Below, piece after piece: positions 8,799 to 18,002 of a stretch of DNA of 64,000 nucleotides. A program made the translations under genes and the position numbers. How positions within the stretch are numbered: the first letter of the stretch is position 1; every line of letters starts with the position of its first letter. The DNA comes from Nostoc sp. TCL240-02. Its GTDB lineage: Bacteria > Cyanobacteriota > Cyanobacteriia > Cyanobacteriales > Nostocaceae. The notes under the pieces were generated by a model, which saw nothing but the letters and a program-made list of their open reading frames with translations, made no database searches and was not told where the DNA came from. Location of the stretch: positions 6,877,001 to 6,941,000 of the forward strand of contig NZ_CP040094.1 of the NCBI RefSeq assembly GCF_013343235.1, read 5' to 3'.

Positions 8799-9403
8799 CA
8801 ACCCAGAACTGAATGGAACTGTTTTTTTTCTAGAATATCCTGCCCAAGTCTTTCTGTTGCCTGTTCTGTGCCGGAAACCTCAACAGAACTTTCGATGCGG
8901 CTTTCAGTACAAAACGATGCCGTACTGAAGCCACCAAACCGTTTTACTGTACTGGTTCGCAGTCGCATATTTGGGCTGGCAAACCAGAACCTCTCAATGG
9001 AACTCATTGTTTCGTATTCGGTTGTCAACACTAGTCCGTCTTCATCGTCCATGTGAAAAAGACCGACTACAGGCACAATTTCGGCATAGCCTCTTTCGCG
9101 CAGTAATTTACCAGCCCTAGGGTTATCCTCATCAGGCACGATCGCAAATATAGTTTTTCCCTGATGGTTCTCTTCATTTTCTCTATCCCAAGCCATTGTG
9201 CCTAGCCAACGCACACGTGACCCTCCTACTGATAGGCTGGGGTCAATTTCATGATACTTGCACAGTTCAATGATTTCTGGATGATTCGCTTCCAGAGTTT
9301 CTACCTGTATATCCGATTCTCCCGTCTCTGAGCGCTTGAACGCTAGGTGATGAGTTGCCCGTTGCGATCGCCACTTACCAGCACTTAGCTGAAAAAATTC
9401 CAT
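8795..9403 (-). CDS. cpeS: CpeS/CpcS-family phycobiliprotein bilin lyase
   Basis: 202 aa from the ATG at 9403, which has AGAAG about 10 bases upstream; a TTG at 9415 is an extension of four codons. The N-terminal FFQLSAGKWRSQRATHHLAF and the C-terminal RFWFASPNMRLRTS and GGFSTASFC are hallmarks of the ten-stranded beta-barrel S-type lyases, which attach bilins to the conserved Cys-82-type site of phycobiliprotein subunits. In this location, next to cpeBA, phycoerythrobilin on phycoerythrin is the likely substrate, but members of the broad-specificity CpcS group look alike. It is the first gene of a two-gene minus-strand operon with the HEXXH protein. Confidence 0.85.
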   Translation of the reverse strand: MEFFQLSAGKWRSQRATHHLAFKRSETGESDIQVETLEANHPEIIELCKYHEIDPSLSVGGSRVRWLGTMAWDRENEENHQGKTIFAIVPDEDNPRAGKLLRERGYAEIVPVVGLFHMDDEDGLVLTTEYETMSSIERFWFASPNMRLRTSTVKRFGGFSTASFCTESRIESSVEVSGTEQATERLGQDILEKKQFHSVLGW

Positions 9404-9714
9404 TGCGTCTATCAATCTTCTGACTCCTACTTATGACTCCTGCGGATGATGTTATACGCGTTTTTTCTTTTTACAGTTATTGGTATATAAACATTCTAAA
9501 CATTACAACCATTAGCGATCGGCTTCAACAAACTCTCAACACAGAGTGAGATGGAGATGTCGTTACATAATTGTAAACTTTTATAAGTCTGATTGTTTAT
9601 AGCTTGACAATGTAGACATTTTAATATCTTAGTGCTAAACTAGTAGAAAGCGATCGTCTTCACACTAGCAGTAAAAACAAATACCTTCGATTCAGTCAAT
9701 CAGAGGAGTGAATG
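9404..9714. promoter_or_regulatory. Divergent promoter region of cpeS and nblA
   Basis: About 310 AT-rich bases separate the divergent cpeS and nblA genes. A TTGACA hexamer lies at about 9605 and A/T-rich -10-like hexamers follow, but the spacing is not ideal, so no single promoter is claimed. No NtcA-type GTA-N8-TAC site was found by eye. Confidence 0.35.
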
Positions 9715-9882
9715 ATGGATTTTCCAGTCGAACTAACCTTAGAGCAACAGTTTCGCTTACAGAACTTGAAAGACCAAGTAAAGAATTTGAGTCAACAAGA
9801 AGCTCAGGAGTTTTTGTTAGAAGTTTTACGGCAGATGATGGTAAAAGATAATTTGGTCAAACATCTCCTAAAACAAGCTTGA
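9715..9882 (+). CDS. nblA: NblA phycobilisome degradation adaptor
   Basis: Only 55 aa. The ATG at 9715 is preferred over the adjacent ATG at 9712 because AGAGGAG at 9702-9708 then has a 6-base spacer. The protein shows the NblA pattern: LTLEQQF near the start, QVKNLSQQEAQEFLLEV in the middle and RQMMVKDNLVKHLL at the end, as two helices. NblA binds phycobiliprotein subunits and delivers phycobilisomes to Clp protease during nutrient stress. Lying directly before cpeBA on the same strand (410 bp apart), it could serve phycoerythrin turnover; that link is inferred. The repeat at 9962-10142 separates the two units, so co-transcription is uncertain. Confidence 0.85.
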   Translation: MDFPVELTLEQQFRLQNLKDQVKNLSQQEAQEFLLEVLRQMMVKDNLVKHLLKQA

Positions 9883-9961
9883 TCGAGTAGAAAAAAGAAT
9901 ATCCTTTTCTTAAGACTTACGCATTGGCAGAGTTCCATTAAAATGCGTAGGTCTTAATTTT

Positions 9962-10142
9962 TTTGAGCATTGCGAAGAGACAGGGGGGAGGGGGACAGAG
10001 GGGCAGGGAGCAGGGGGACAAAGGGACAAGGGGGACAAGGAGGATGAGGGGAAATTATAGAATAAGTCTCTCCCTTGTCTCCCCCCTCTCCCTTGTCTAC
10101 CTTGTCTCTTCTTCATTCCCAATTCCCCATTCCCCATACCCA
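9962..10142. repeat. Dispersed purine-rich/pyrimidine-rich inverted repeat, copy 1
   Basis: A purine-rich arm (GAGACAGGGGG and GGGACAAGG units) at 9975-10050, a short AT centre (AATTATAGAATAAGTCTCTC) and a pyrimidine-rich arm ending in tandem CCCCATT heptamers. The same arrangement recurs at 20936-21104, 57890-58048 and around 59900-60235. It sits between nblA and the cpeBA leader. Confidence 0.7.
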
Positions 10143-10850
<708 letters not shown>

Positions 10851-10930
10851 TTGCTAATCGCTAACGTCTTAAGCCTATTAGTCAAGCCAACTGAAATACA
10901 AAACCCGATCACATCAAATCTGGAGTATAA

Positions 10931-11431
<501 letters not shown>

Positions 11432-11481
11432 TAATAGGGATTGACTAGACGTAGACGAGCGATCGTCATACTCTAAAACTC

Positions 11482-11540
11482 AGGGACTCTTAGTCTGTTG
11501 CTTTGCCTGTATCTGGTTGAGTGACTGGCCAAGAGTCCCT
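11482..11540 (+). terminator. Stem-loop after cpeBA
   Basis: AGGGACTCTT at 11482-11491 pairs exactly with AAGAGTCCCT at 11531-11540 over a 39-base loop. There is no T tract, so it is more likely an mRNA 3'-end stabiliser or partial terminator that keeps cpeBA transcript above downstream cpeZ. Confidence 0.55.
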
Positions 11541-11636
11541 CAGTTGTTACTAATTCGTAATGACCCTCCTACGTCGCTAACGTAATTCGTAATTAATGAT
11601 TGAACCTGGGGGATTTAAACAGGGAAATTTTCTTTT

Positions 11637-12245
11637 ATGACCATAGATTCTCTATTTGAACAGTTGAAACACCCCAACCCTAATCTGCGGGAACGAGCCA
11701 TGTGGGAATTGGCTGATGTTCGTGATGAAAATACTATTTCTCGCCTGATGGGTATTTTGGATGAAGAAGATGTGACTTACCGTCGTGCTGCTGTTAAGGC
11801 ACTGGGTGCTATTGGTACAGATGCTGTCCCATCATTGGTAGATTCATTAGTAAATAGCGAGAATGCAACCATTAGGGGTAGTTGTGCTAAGGCTCTGGCA
11901 CAGGTTGCTGCTAACCATCCCGATGTTCCTTTCCCGGTTGAAGGCTTAGAGGGATTGAAAACAGCACTCAACGATCAAAATGCCGTTGTCTATATTGCAT
12001 CAGTAATGGCGCTAGGTGAAATTGGTTCTCCTGCCTTTGAGATTTTGACTGAGGCTCTGAAAACAATAGATAATGTTGCCCTGGCTGTAGCGGTTGTTAA
12101 TGCACTGGGTTCGATGGGTGATATGCGGGGAGTGGAAGTGTTGACAGCATTAACTAATGATGAATCTGCCGATCCGTATGTTCGTGAATCAGCAGTGAGT
12201 GCTTTGCCCCGATTAGATCAAGTGATTAATTATAAAGGAAGGTAG
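11637..12245 (+). CDS. cpeZ: CpeZ, phycoerythrin lyase partner/chaperone
   Basis: 202 aa made of HEAT-like repeats (residues 1-195), in the E/F clan of bilin lyase proteins: the RERAMWELADVRDENTISRLMGIL and RRAAVKALGAIG units are typical. In Fremyella, CpeZ helps CpeY attach phycoerythrobilin to alpha-phycoerythrin Cys82 and acts chaperone-like on the beta subunit. Length and position directly after cpeBA (205 bp, same strand) agree with CpeZ rather than with PecF or CpcF. It probably shares the cpeBA transcript at a reduced level because of the stem-loop between them. It is convergent with the CpeF-like gene, 47 bp away. Confidence 0.85.
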   Translation: MTIDSLFEQLKHPNPNLRERAMWELADVRDENTISRLMGILDEEDVTYRRAAVKALGAIGTDAVPSLVDSLVNSENATIRGSCAKALAQVAANHPDVPFPVEGLEGLKTALNDQNAVVYIASVMALGEIGSPAFEILTEALKTIDNVALAVAVVNALGSMGDMRGVEVLTALTNDESADPYVRESAVSALPRLDQVINYKGR

Positions 12246-12292
12246 CGATCGCACTTTTATGCAACTACCTTTATCAATTGCAATAGGGTTTA

Positions 12293-13198
12293 TTACCAAG
12301 CATCTTCCTCTAACTGTCTCTCAATTTGAGAAATCGCCAATTCAATCACCGCCTGAACTCCTACTTCCTCTTCTTTGGTTAATGCGGCTTGTAGGGGTTC
12401 TAAAGCAGTGCGATCGCCAATTTTCATCAATGCCAGAGCCGCCGCTTTTCGAGTCTCCCAATCGGGATGATGCAGTAACTCCACCAAATTAGGAATCGCT
12501 GGTTGATAAGCCAGACTGCCCAAAGCAGATGCCGCTTCACACCGCACCATTAGAGACGAATCGGTGAGAGCGTTCACTAGAATGTGAAATGCTCCCTCTT
12601 CAGTGCCTTCTTCAGCAATTTTAGCGATCGCACCCACCACCGCAGCCCGAACATCAGCCGAGTCTGAGTTAATTTCTCGATATAAATGCTCCTTCGCCTC
12701 TGCCCCAATAAATCCCAGCGCCCATACTGCATGACCTTTGGCACTTTCTGGATACTCGGTTGATGCTAAGATTTGCAGCAATGCTGGTACAGCTGCCTCA
12801 CCAATTTTGGCAAGCCCCCCCACCGCCGAGGTTTTAACCACCGTATCTTCATCATTTAAGAGGGCATTAACCAAAGTGGGAACTGCGATCGGATCGGCAA
12901 TCAGTGTCAGGGTTTTAGCGCTGGCTCTGCGGACAACTGGGTTTGGGTGATTTGCTACAGCTTCCATCAACAAAGGGGTTGCCGGTTTCCCGACTTTACC
13001 CAACGCCTCTGCAAAACTCAACCGAATCATCCCCCGTGAGTCTCCCATACTCTCAATCATCTGCTTGAGTAGCTGTTGGTCATCAGGGTTGAAGGAGTTT
13101 AAGCCTAATTGCTCATTGACTGCTGCTAGTATTGCATCAGTTTTTGCCTGGGACAGATTTAACGAATCCTCCCCGGATTGAATTTTGGAGTCTAGCAT
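12293..13198 (-). CDS. cpeF: HEAT-repeat bilin lyase, CpeF-like
   Basis: 301 aa with about six HEAT/PBS-lyase repeats (for example NPVVRRASAKTLTLIADP near residue 85 and DWETRKAAALALMKIGDR near residue 247). Length, repeat type and position inside the phycoerythrin island fit CpeF, which in Fremyella ligates the doubly linked phycoerythrobilin to the Cys48/Cys59-type site of the beta subunit; the required Cys pair is present in the CpeB here. A general HEAT-repeat scaffold such as IaiH is the alternative. It lies 31 bp after a 79-aa gene on the same strand, so the two form an operon running toward cpeZ. Confidence 0.7.
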   Translation of the reverse strand: MLDSKIQSGEDSLNLSQAKTDAILAAVNEQLGLNSFNPDDQQLLKQMIESMGDSRGMIRLSFAEALGKVGKPATPLLMEAVANHPNPVVRRASAKTLTLIADPIAVPTLVNALLNDEDTVVKTSAVGGLAKIGEAAVPALLQILASTEYPESAKGHAVWALGFIGAEAKEHLYREINSDSADVRAAVVGAIAKIAEEGTEEGAFHILVNALTDSSLMVRCEAASALGSLAYQPAIPNLVELLHHPDWETRKAAALALMKIGDRTALEPLQAALTKEEEVGVQAVIELAISQIERQLEEDAW

Positions 13199-13229
13199 GT
13201 GACTTATAGCTAAATTATCAAGATGATTA

Positions 13230-13469
13230 CTAGTTGCTGGCGCTCAGGGCAGCTTGCTGATTACGGAGTTCTTGAAGTGCAGAATCAATCTTGGCAAGCT
13301 CAGGCTCCAGTTGTGCCATAACATTTACTCTCATCAACTTAGCCCGTTTTGCTGTTTCTGTAGTTTCTTGAACTAGACGTTCCCGATATAGCTCAAGTTC
13401 TGCAATCACTTCGGCGACATCTTGAGGGGTTATGTTATCGGTTGTTGTGAATTCTGAGGTTTCATCCAT
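13230..13469 (-). CDS. Small conserved-looking protein in an operon with the CpeF-like lyase
   Basis: 79 aa, acidic N-terminus (MDETSEFTTTDNITPQDVAE) and a long predicted amphipathic helix or coiled coil over residues 15-75 (ELELYRERLVQETTE, LEPELAKIDSALQELRNQQ). No Cys and no membrane segment. The stop is 31 bp before the ATG of the CpeF-like gene, on the same strand. I do not recognise the family. Its position suggests a small helper of bilin attachment or phycoerythrin assembly, which is only inference. Confidence 0.6.
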   Translation of the reverse strand: MDETSEFTTTDNITPQDVAEVIAELELYRERLVQETTETAKRAKLMRVNVMAQLEPELAKIDSALQELRNQQAALSASN

Positions 13470-13841
13470 AACTTTTGTTTCCTAAATGCGTGTTTATATA
13501 AATTATGTGTAGTCAGTGTTCGATTATCGTTTGTATTTGGTTACTTGCTAAAGATCGGCACTTAGCAGATGCATAAAATTGAACTATTGGCAAGAGGCAA
13601 CTAACTAATAGCTGACACATACATATAGGAATCCGATTTGATTCTTGAATCACTCGTAAAGAGAGGGAAAAAGGAATGGGGAAGAGGAAAGAAGGAATAA
13701 AGCTATACTGAGTTCTGTTCAAAAATCAAGTAGGAGTCCTATATATTCCGATCTTCTCAGATCGCGTTACCACTGGTAAAGCTTTTTGATAGAAATCTTC
13801 AAAATTAGTTACCAATTCCCAATTCCCAATTCCCAATTATT
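13470..13841. other. Intergenic region with AATTCCC heptamers
   Basis: About 370 bp between two minus-strand genes. It should contain the promoter of the 79-aa/cpeF-like operon. Bases 13810-13838 hold three tandem CCAATTC/CCCAATT heptamers. No gene is supported; a 69-codon antisense frame here has no coding features. Confidence 0.45.
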
Positions 13842-14657
13842 TTAAGATGTTTCCTCTAGTGGGAAAATATTTCCTTGTAAGTAAGATTCAAAGTTTTTCT
13901 TAAAGTATTGAATGCTCGTGATATTCGGTTCATCACTTTCTGTCGGCGTGAACTCATAAATTGGTACTTTTTCTCTTACTAACGTGACCAAGCTGGGATG
14001 AAGCTGCTCAAAAGAATCTACTCTAAATATTGTTGTTTCAAATCTTAATTTAGCTGGATGAGCATATCCTAACTTCATCCAGGGCATCCAAGGACAGTCT
14101 CTCGCCCATTTAGCAGGAGGGACTTCAGTGGCATCGGGTCGGCAAGTATTTGAGATAAAGTACTCAACTCCCTTAAATTTTTCTCCAGGGCAATAATCTG
14201 AATATTTACTATCTCCTGCTAACGGATGTGGATATTCTAAAGGAATTTCCATAACCGAGGTAATATATCCCTTGCCTTTAGGTATGATAAATTTCTTTGG
14301 TTTGACTGAACCTTGGACAATACGATTAGCGATGTGAACTACTGGTACTGGCTGACTCGCTGTTGGTGACTTCCAAAAGTGCAGAATTTCTTGTGTATCA
14401 GGATCGCAAAATAAACCCAATTCTCTATTGATGCGATACCCAACTTCGCCGTGTTCAGGATCGGGTTTGAGAAATACTTTGGTAGCATTCATCCCAATAA
14501 TAGAGAACAATTTTTCTTTTGGCTTATCTGGTGTTTCTTGCCACGAAATCTCCCCAGACCAGTTGTAATAAAGCTGTAACCCATGATTTTTTCTGTAAAA
14601 ATCGAGGTTATTAAATTCGTAGTCTTCTAAATAATCATTCATATCTATTTTTATCAT
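13842..14657 (-). CDS. DUF1838-family protein
   Basis: 271 aa from the ATG at 14657 (a TTG at 14681 adds eight residues; another ATG lies at 14642). The block around residues 78-110, with INRELGLFCDPDTQEILHFW followed by PVPVVHIANRIVQG, is the signature of DUF1838: a Gly-rich turn, then a PATG-like stretch, a Trp and a VVHxAN motif. The function of the family is unknown. No signal peptide is visible. The gene is divergent from cpeY, 190 bp apart, and sits between two lyase units, so light-colour co-regulation with phycoerythrin genes is possible but not shown. Confidence 0.7.
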   Translation of the reverse strand: MIKIDMNDYLEDYEFNNLDFYRKNHGLQLYYNWSGEISWQETPDKPKEKLFSIIGMNATKVFLKPDPEHGEVGYRINRELGLFCDPDTQEILHFWKSPTASQPVPVVHIANRIVQGSVKPKKFIIPKGKGYITSVMEIPLEYPHPLAGDSKYSDYCPGEKFKGVEYFISNTCRPDATEVPPAKWARDCPWMPWMKLGYAHPAKLRFETTIFRVDSFEQLHPSLVTLVREKVPIYEFTPTESDEPNITSIQYFKKNFESYLQGNIFPLEETS

Positions 14658-14847
14658 CCTCAAATGGCTGCGTAGATGCAAAGTAGCCGTCAGACATTAC
14701 AATTCTCACTTAATAGACAGTAAGCAGATTTTATTTTGATGTAAACTTCGACTTAACTATTTTGGTCATCTAATGTTCAATGCTCAATTCCTAGTACGAT
14801 AGTAAACATCACCTCTGAGCAATTATCCAAGAGCCATTTACAGATCA

Positions 14848-16128
14848 ATGGATAAACGTTTTTTTAAAATGTTTGGGCTAACAGAAGATCAAGCGATCGC
14901 AATTATCGATACACCATTAGAACAACTCGAAGATGCTTCTGATAAGTATATTGCTGTTTCCCATTTAATTAACTATCCCACAGAGCAATCGATCGCGGCT
15001 TTGGTACGAGCGATTGAAACCAGTAACCCTGATGAGTTAGATCATCGCATTGTCCGACGCAAGGCTGTGGAAAGTTTAGGGCGATTGCAGGCGGAATCAG
15101 CTTTACCTGTAATTCGGCAATGTCTTAAAGATGATGATATTTATACTGTCGAAAATACCGTGTGGGCGATCGGGGAAATCGGGACTAAAGATCCAGAAAT
15201 TCTCGAAGAAGTAGCACAATTGCTCGATAAACCAGGTCAAATATATCGAGTCATTATTCACATGTTAGCTAATGCTGATTATCAGCCGTCTTTAGAACGT
15301 GTAAATAAATTTACTAAAGCGGAAGATGAACCTACCCGTAGTGCTGCGATCGCTACAGTTTGTCGTTTGACCGGTGATTACTCCCAAATAACTGAGGTGA
15401 TGACGCTGCTGCAAAGTTCCAGCGTCAATGCACGGCGCGGTTGCATTCAAGACTTGATTGATGCACGCTACTACAAAGCCATCCCAGAAATTGCTCGTTG
15501 TCCTGTATCTCTGGTGTTTCGGTTGCGAGGTTTGCGAATGCTTTTGGATGCAGGCGTTCCTAGTGGTGAAATTACCTTTACAGAAATTCAACCTTACTTA
15601 GAACAAGTACTTTACGATCGTCCCAACGACCTTGATTTAGTACATGAGTATGATGCAACCCCTGTATTAGATTTTGTGATCAACGAACTCTACGAAACCG
15701 ATTTTGGACGTTGCTATTTAGCGACCAAAACCTTACTAGATATCTATCCCCAAGAAGCACCCCAAGCACTTTTAACAACTTATTTAGACAAAGCATATAA
15801 CGATTATGGCGCTCATTATCATGTAATGAAACTTTTCGGTTGGCTAAAATATGCTCCCGCCTACGATTTATTAATAGAAAATCTGCACAACCGCGAACCA
15901 CAGTTTCAGAAATCTCGTGCGGCATGTGCGATCGCTCTTGGTGAATTGGGCGATTCACGAGCAATTCCTGAAATCAAAATTTGCCTCAATACCCCAATTT
16001 GGGATTTGAAATACGCTTGTTTATTAGCGTTAGACCGCTTAGGAGATTCCTCTGGTCGGGAAATTTGCGCTAATGATGGTGACTGGTTAATTAGGGCGAA
16101 AGCAACAAGTAAGCTGTTAAGCAAATAA
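14848..16128 (+). CDS. cpeY: CpeY phycoerythrobilin lyase
   Basis: 426 aa, matching CpeY (about 430 aa) of the E/F-clan lyases. HEAT-like repeats run throughout, for example HRIVRRKAVESLGRLQAESA near residue 68, VENTVWAIGEIGTKDPEI near residue 100 and SRAACAIALGELGDSRAIPEI near residue 355. CpeY attaches phycoerythrobilin to Cys82 of alpha-phycoerythrin with help from CpeZ; both the substrate Cys and cpeZ are encoded here. In other strains cpeY and cpeZ form one operon, while here they are separated by the CpeF-like, 79-aa and DUF1838 genes. The start ATG fits the MDKRFFKMFGLTEDQA N-terminus of the family. Confidence 0.9.
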   Translation: MDKRFFKMFGLTEDQAIAIIDTPLEQLEDASDKYIAVSHLINYPTEQSIAALVRAIETSNPDELDHRIVRRKAVESLGRLQAESALPVIRQCLKDDDIYTVENTVWAIGEIGTKDPEILEEVAQLLDKPGQIYRVIIHMLANADYQPSLERVNKFTKAEDEPTRSAAIATVCRLTGDYSQITEVMTLLQSSSVNARRGCIQDLIDARYYKAIPEIARCPVSLVFRLRGLRMLLDAGVPSGEITFTEIQPYLEQVLYDRPNDLDLVHEYDATPVLDFVINELYETDFGRCYLATKTLLDIYPQEAPQALLTTYLDKAYNDYGAHYHVMKLFGWLKYAPAYDLLIENLHNREPQFQKSRAACAIALGELGDSRAIPEIKICLNTPIWDLKYACLLALDRLGDSSGREICANDGDWLIRAKATSKLLSK

Positions 16129-16418
16129 GATTGCACATTGAGACCGCAGGGGGGCAGGTGGTCACTGAGCGTAGCCGAAGTGGGGCAGGGAGCAAGGGAG
16201 AGGGTTTGCAGCTTTTATTACTATGAAAATAGTGCAATTTAAAGGACGATTAGCTTAATTTAATAGTTAGGAGTTAAAAGGGCGGTTAGAAACCGCGTCT
16301 ACACAGACAAAACCCGCTTGCGCGGGTTAAAAACAATAAACTTAAGCCTATTGTTAATTTTCTATTAGCCCACCTCTGTGGACTTTCTCTGTGTATCTGC
16401 GAATTCCATTCCCTGGGT
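16129..16418. other. Intergenic region with dispersed repeats and hairpins
   Basis: Between convergent cpeY and glgA. A G-rich fragment of the dispersed purine repeat is at 16141-16205. Two hairpins follow: GCGGTT/AACCGC at 16282-16296 and AACCCGC/GCGGGTT at 16311-16328, joined by GTCTACACA. The block 16277-16330 has an inverted relative at 4250-4305. The second hairpin is followed by AAAAAC on this strand and may end transcripts from either side. Confidence 0.5.
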
Positions 16419-17867
16419 TTAAGTGGTTTTACTCTTAACTGTTTCGTTTAAGACTAACTCTGGTTCTGGTGTCTTTTCTTTTTCCTCTTCTTCTGGCAAA
16501 CCGTAAATCGACCTGTACAATTTCACGTACTCTTTAGCAGATTGATGCCAACTAAAATCTTCACTCATACCCCGTTTTTGTAGTTCTTGCCATTGCGGTT
16601 TGAAACGGAAGCCTTCCCAAGCCCGGATCATACAAGTGAAAAGGTCTAGGGGTTCATAGCGGTCAAAGCAATAACCAGTGCCTGCGGCATTCTCAGGGTC
16701 GTAATGGCTTACGGTGTCAACTAATCCACCTGTGCGGCGCACAATAGGGACAGAACCGTAGCGTAAAGACATCATTTGACTAATACCGCATGGTTCAAAA
16801 CGACTAGGCATTAAGAAAGCGTCAGTACCAGCGTAAATGCGGCGAGACAGGGCATCGTTATACAGTAAGTAAGTTGCCATGCGTCCGGGAAAGCGGGATG
16901 CTAATTCCCACATCTGAGTTTCATAGTAGCGATCGCCTGTCCCCAGCAAAACAAGCTGTGCATCTGTATAAGAGAGGAAGCGATCAAGGATTTGTAATAT
17001 CAAATCAATGCCTTTTTGTTCCACTAATCGGGTTACAATCCCAATAAAAAAGGCTTTGGAGTTAACTTCTAATCCTACTTCTTGTTGCAAAGCAATTTTA
17101 TTAGCTTTACGTCTTTCTAAAGTATCAGCAGTAAAGGTTTGCTCAATATATTTGTCATTTTCGGGATTATAAACTTCAATATCAATCCCGTTAATAATCC
17201 CAGATAATTTACCGCTAATAAAAGACAGCAAACCTTCTAATGTTTCACCATAAGTTGCTGTCTTGATTTGTTCTGCATAAGTAGGCGAAACTGTATTTAC
17301 TTTATTGGCAAATTGTACCGCCGCAGCCATTACGTTGTGTCCTTGCATATACCAGGGACACCAAGTAATTTTCTCTAAATACCAACGCCACGGCCCTTGA
17401 TAAGCCAGGTTATGAATAGTAAATACTGTGGTGATATCAGGATCTTGGTGCATCCACACGGGAATCATCCCCGTATGCCAGTCGTGACAGTGGATAATGT
17501 CCGGTTTCCAGTAATTCCAGGCAAACTCGGCTGCACCATTGGAAAATAATGTGAACCGCCAATCTTCATCATCTCCAGAATAGATGCGGCGCGGCATAAA
17601 GGATGGATGTCCAAATAAGTACAAAGGAACATCAGTACCAGGTAGAACACTTTCGTACACTGCAAAGTGCTGGAACATGGCATCTCCCCACCAGATGGGT
17701 TCTTGGGGAATTTCCATTTTGTCTGGCAGGAAGCCATAGTAAGGCAAGAATATCCGCACATCATGCCCCATTTCTCTCAGAAATTTGGGTAATGCCCCAA
17801 CAACATCACCCATTCCTCCTACTTTTGCAATGGGTGCTGCTTCTGCTGCAACAAATAGAATCCGCAT
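16419..17867 (-). CDS. glgA: Glycogen synthase, ADP-glucose type
   Basis: 482 aa from the ATG at 17867 (MRILFVAAEAAPIAKVGG). A GGGGAAG lies 11 bases upstream; an upstream TTG-type start at 17969 would add 34 residues not found in the family. The ADP-glucose site K-x-G-G (AKVGGMGDVVG) is at residues 15-19, and the C-terminal Rossmann half has FEPCGISQMMSLRYGSVPIV with the GT5 Glu near residue 370. The C-terminal tail from residue 460 is rich in Lys and Glu. The enzyme elongates glycogen from ADP-glucose, storing photosynthate. It runs away from hemC on the same strand with a 136-bp gap. Confidence 0.95.
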   Translation of the reverse strand: MRILFVAAEAAPIAKVGGMGDVVGALPKFLREMGHDVRIFLPYYGFLPDKMEIPQEPIWWGDAMFQHFAVYESVLPGTDVPLYLFGHPSFMPRRIYSGDDEDWRFTLFSNGAAEFAWNYWKPDIIHCHDWHTGMIPVWMHQDPDITTVFTIHNLAYQGPWRWYLEKITWCPWYMQGHNVMAAAVQFANKVNTVSPTYAEQIKTATYGETLEGLLSFISGKLSGIINGIDIEVYNPENDKYIEQTFTADTLERRKANKIALQQEVGLEVNSKAFFIGIVTRLVEQKGIDLILQILDRFLSYTDAQLVLLGTGDRYYETQMWELASRFPGRMATYLLYNDALSRRIYAGTDAFLMPSRFEPCGISQMMSLRYGSVPIVRRTGGLVDTVSHYDPENAAGTGYCFDRYEPLDLFTCMIRAWEGFRFKPQWQELQKRGMSEDFSWHQSAKEYVKLYRSIYGLPEEEEKEKTPEPELVLNETVKSKTT

Positions 17868-18002
17868 GGTAATTTTTGCTTCCCCGGTTCTGTCTAGAAT
17901 TGTCCAATTCACTCTTTGATCGCACGCGACCAACGCAATTTTTCGCGTCTTTGGTAAAACGGCGATCAATTCTTATCTAATCACATCGGCTTACCCAATT
18001 GC

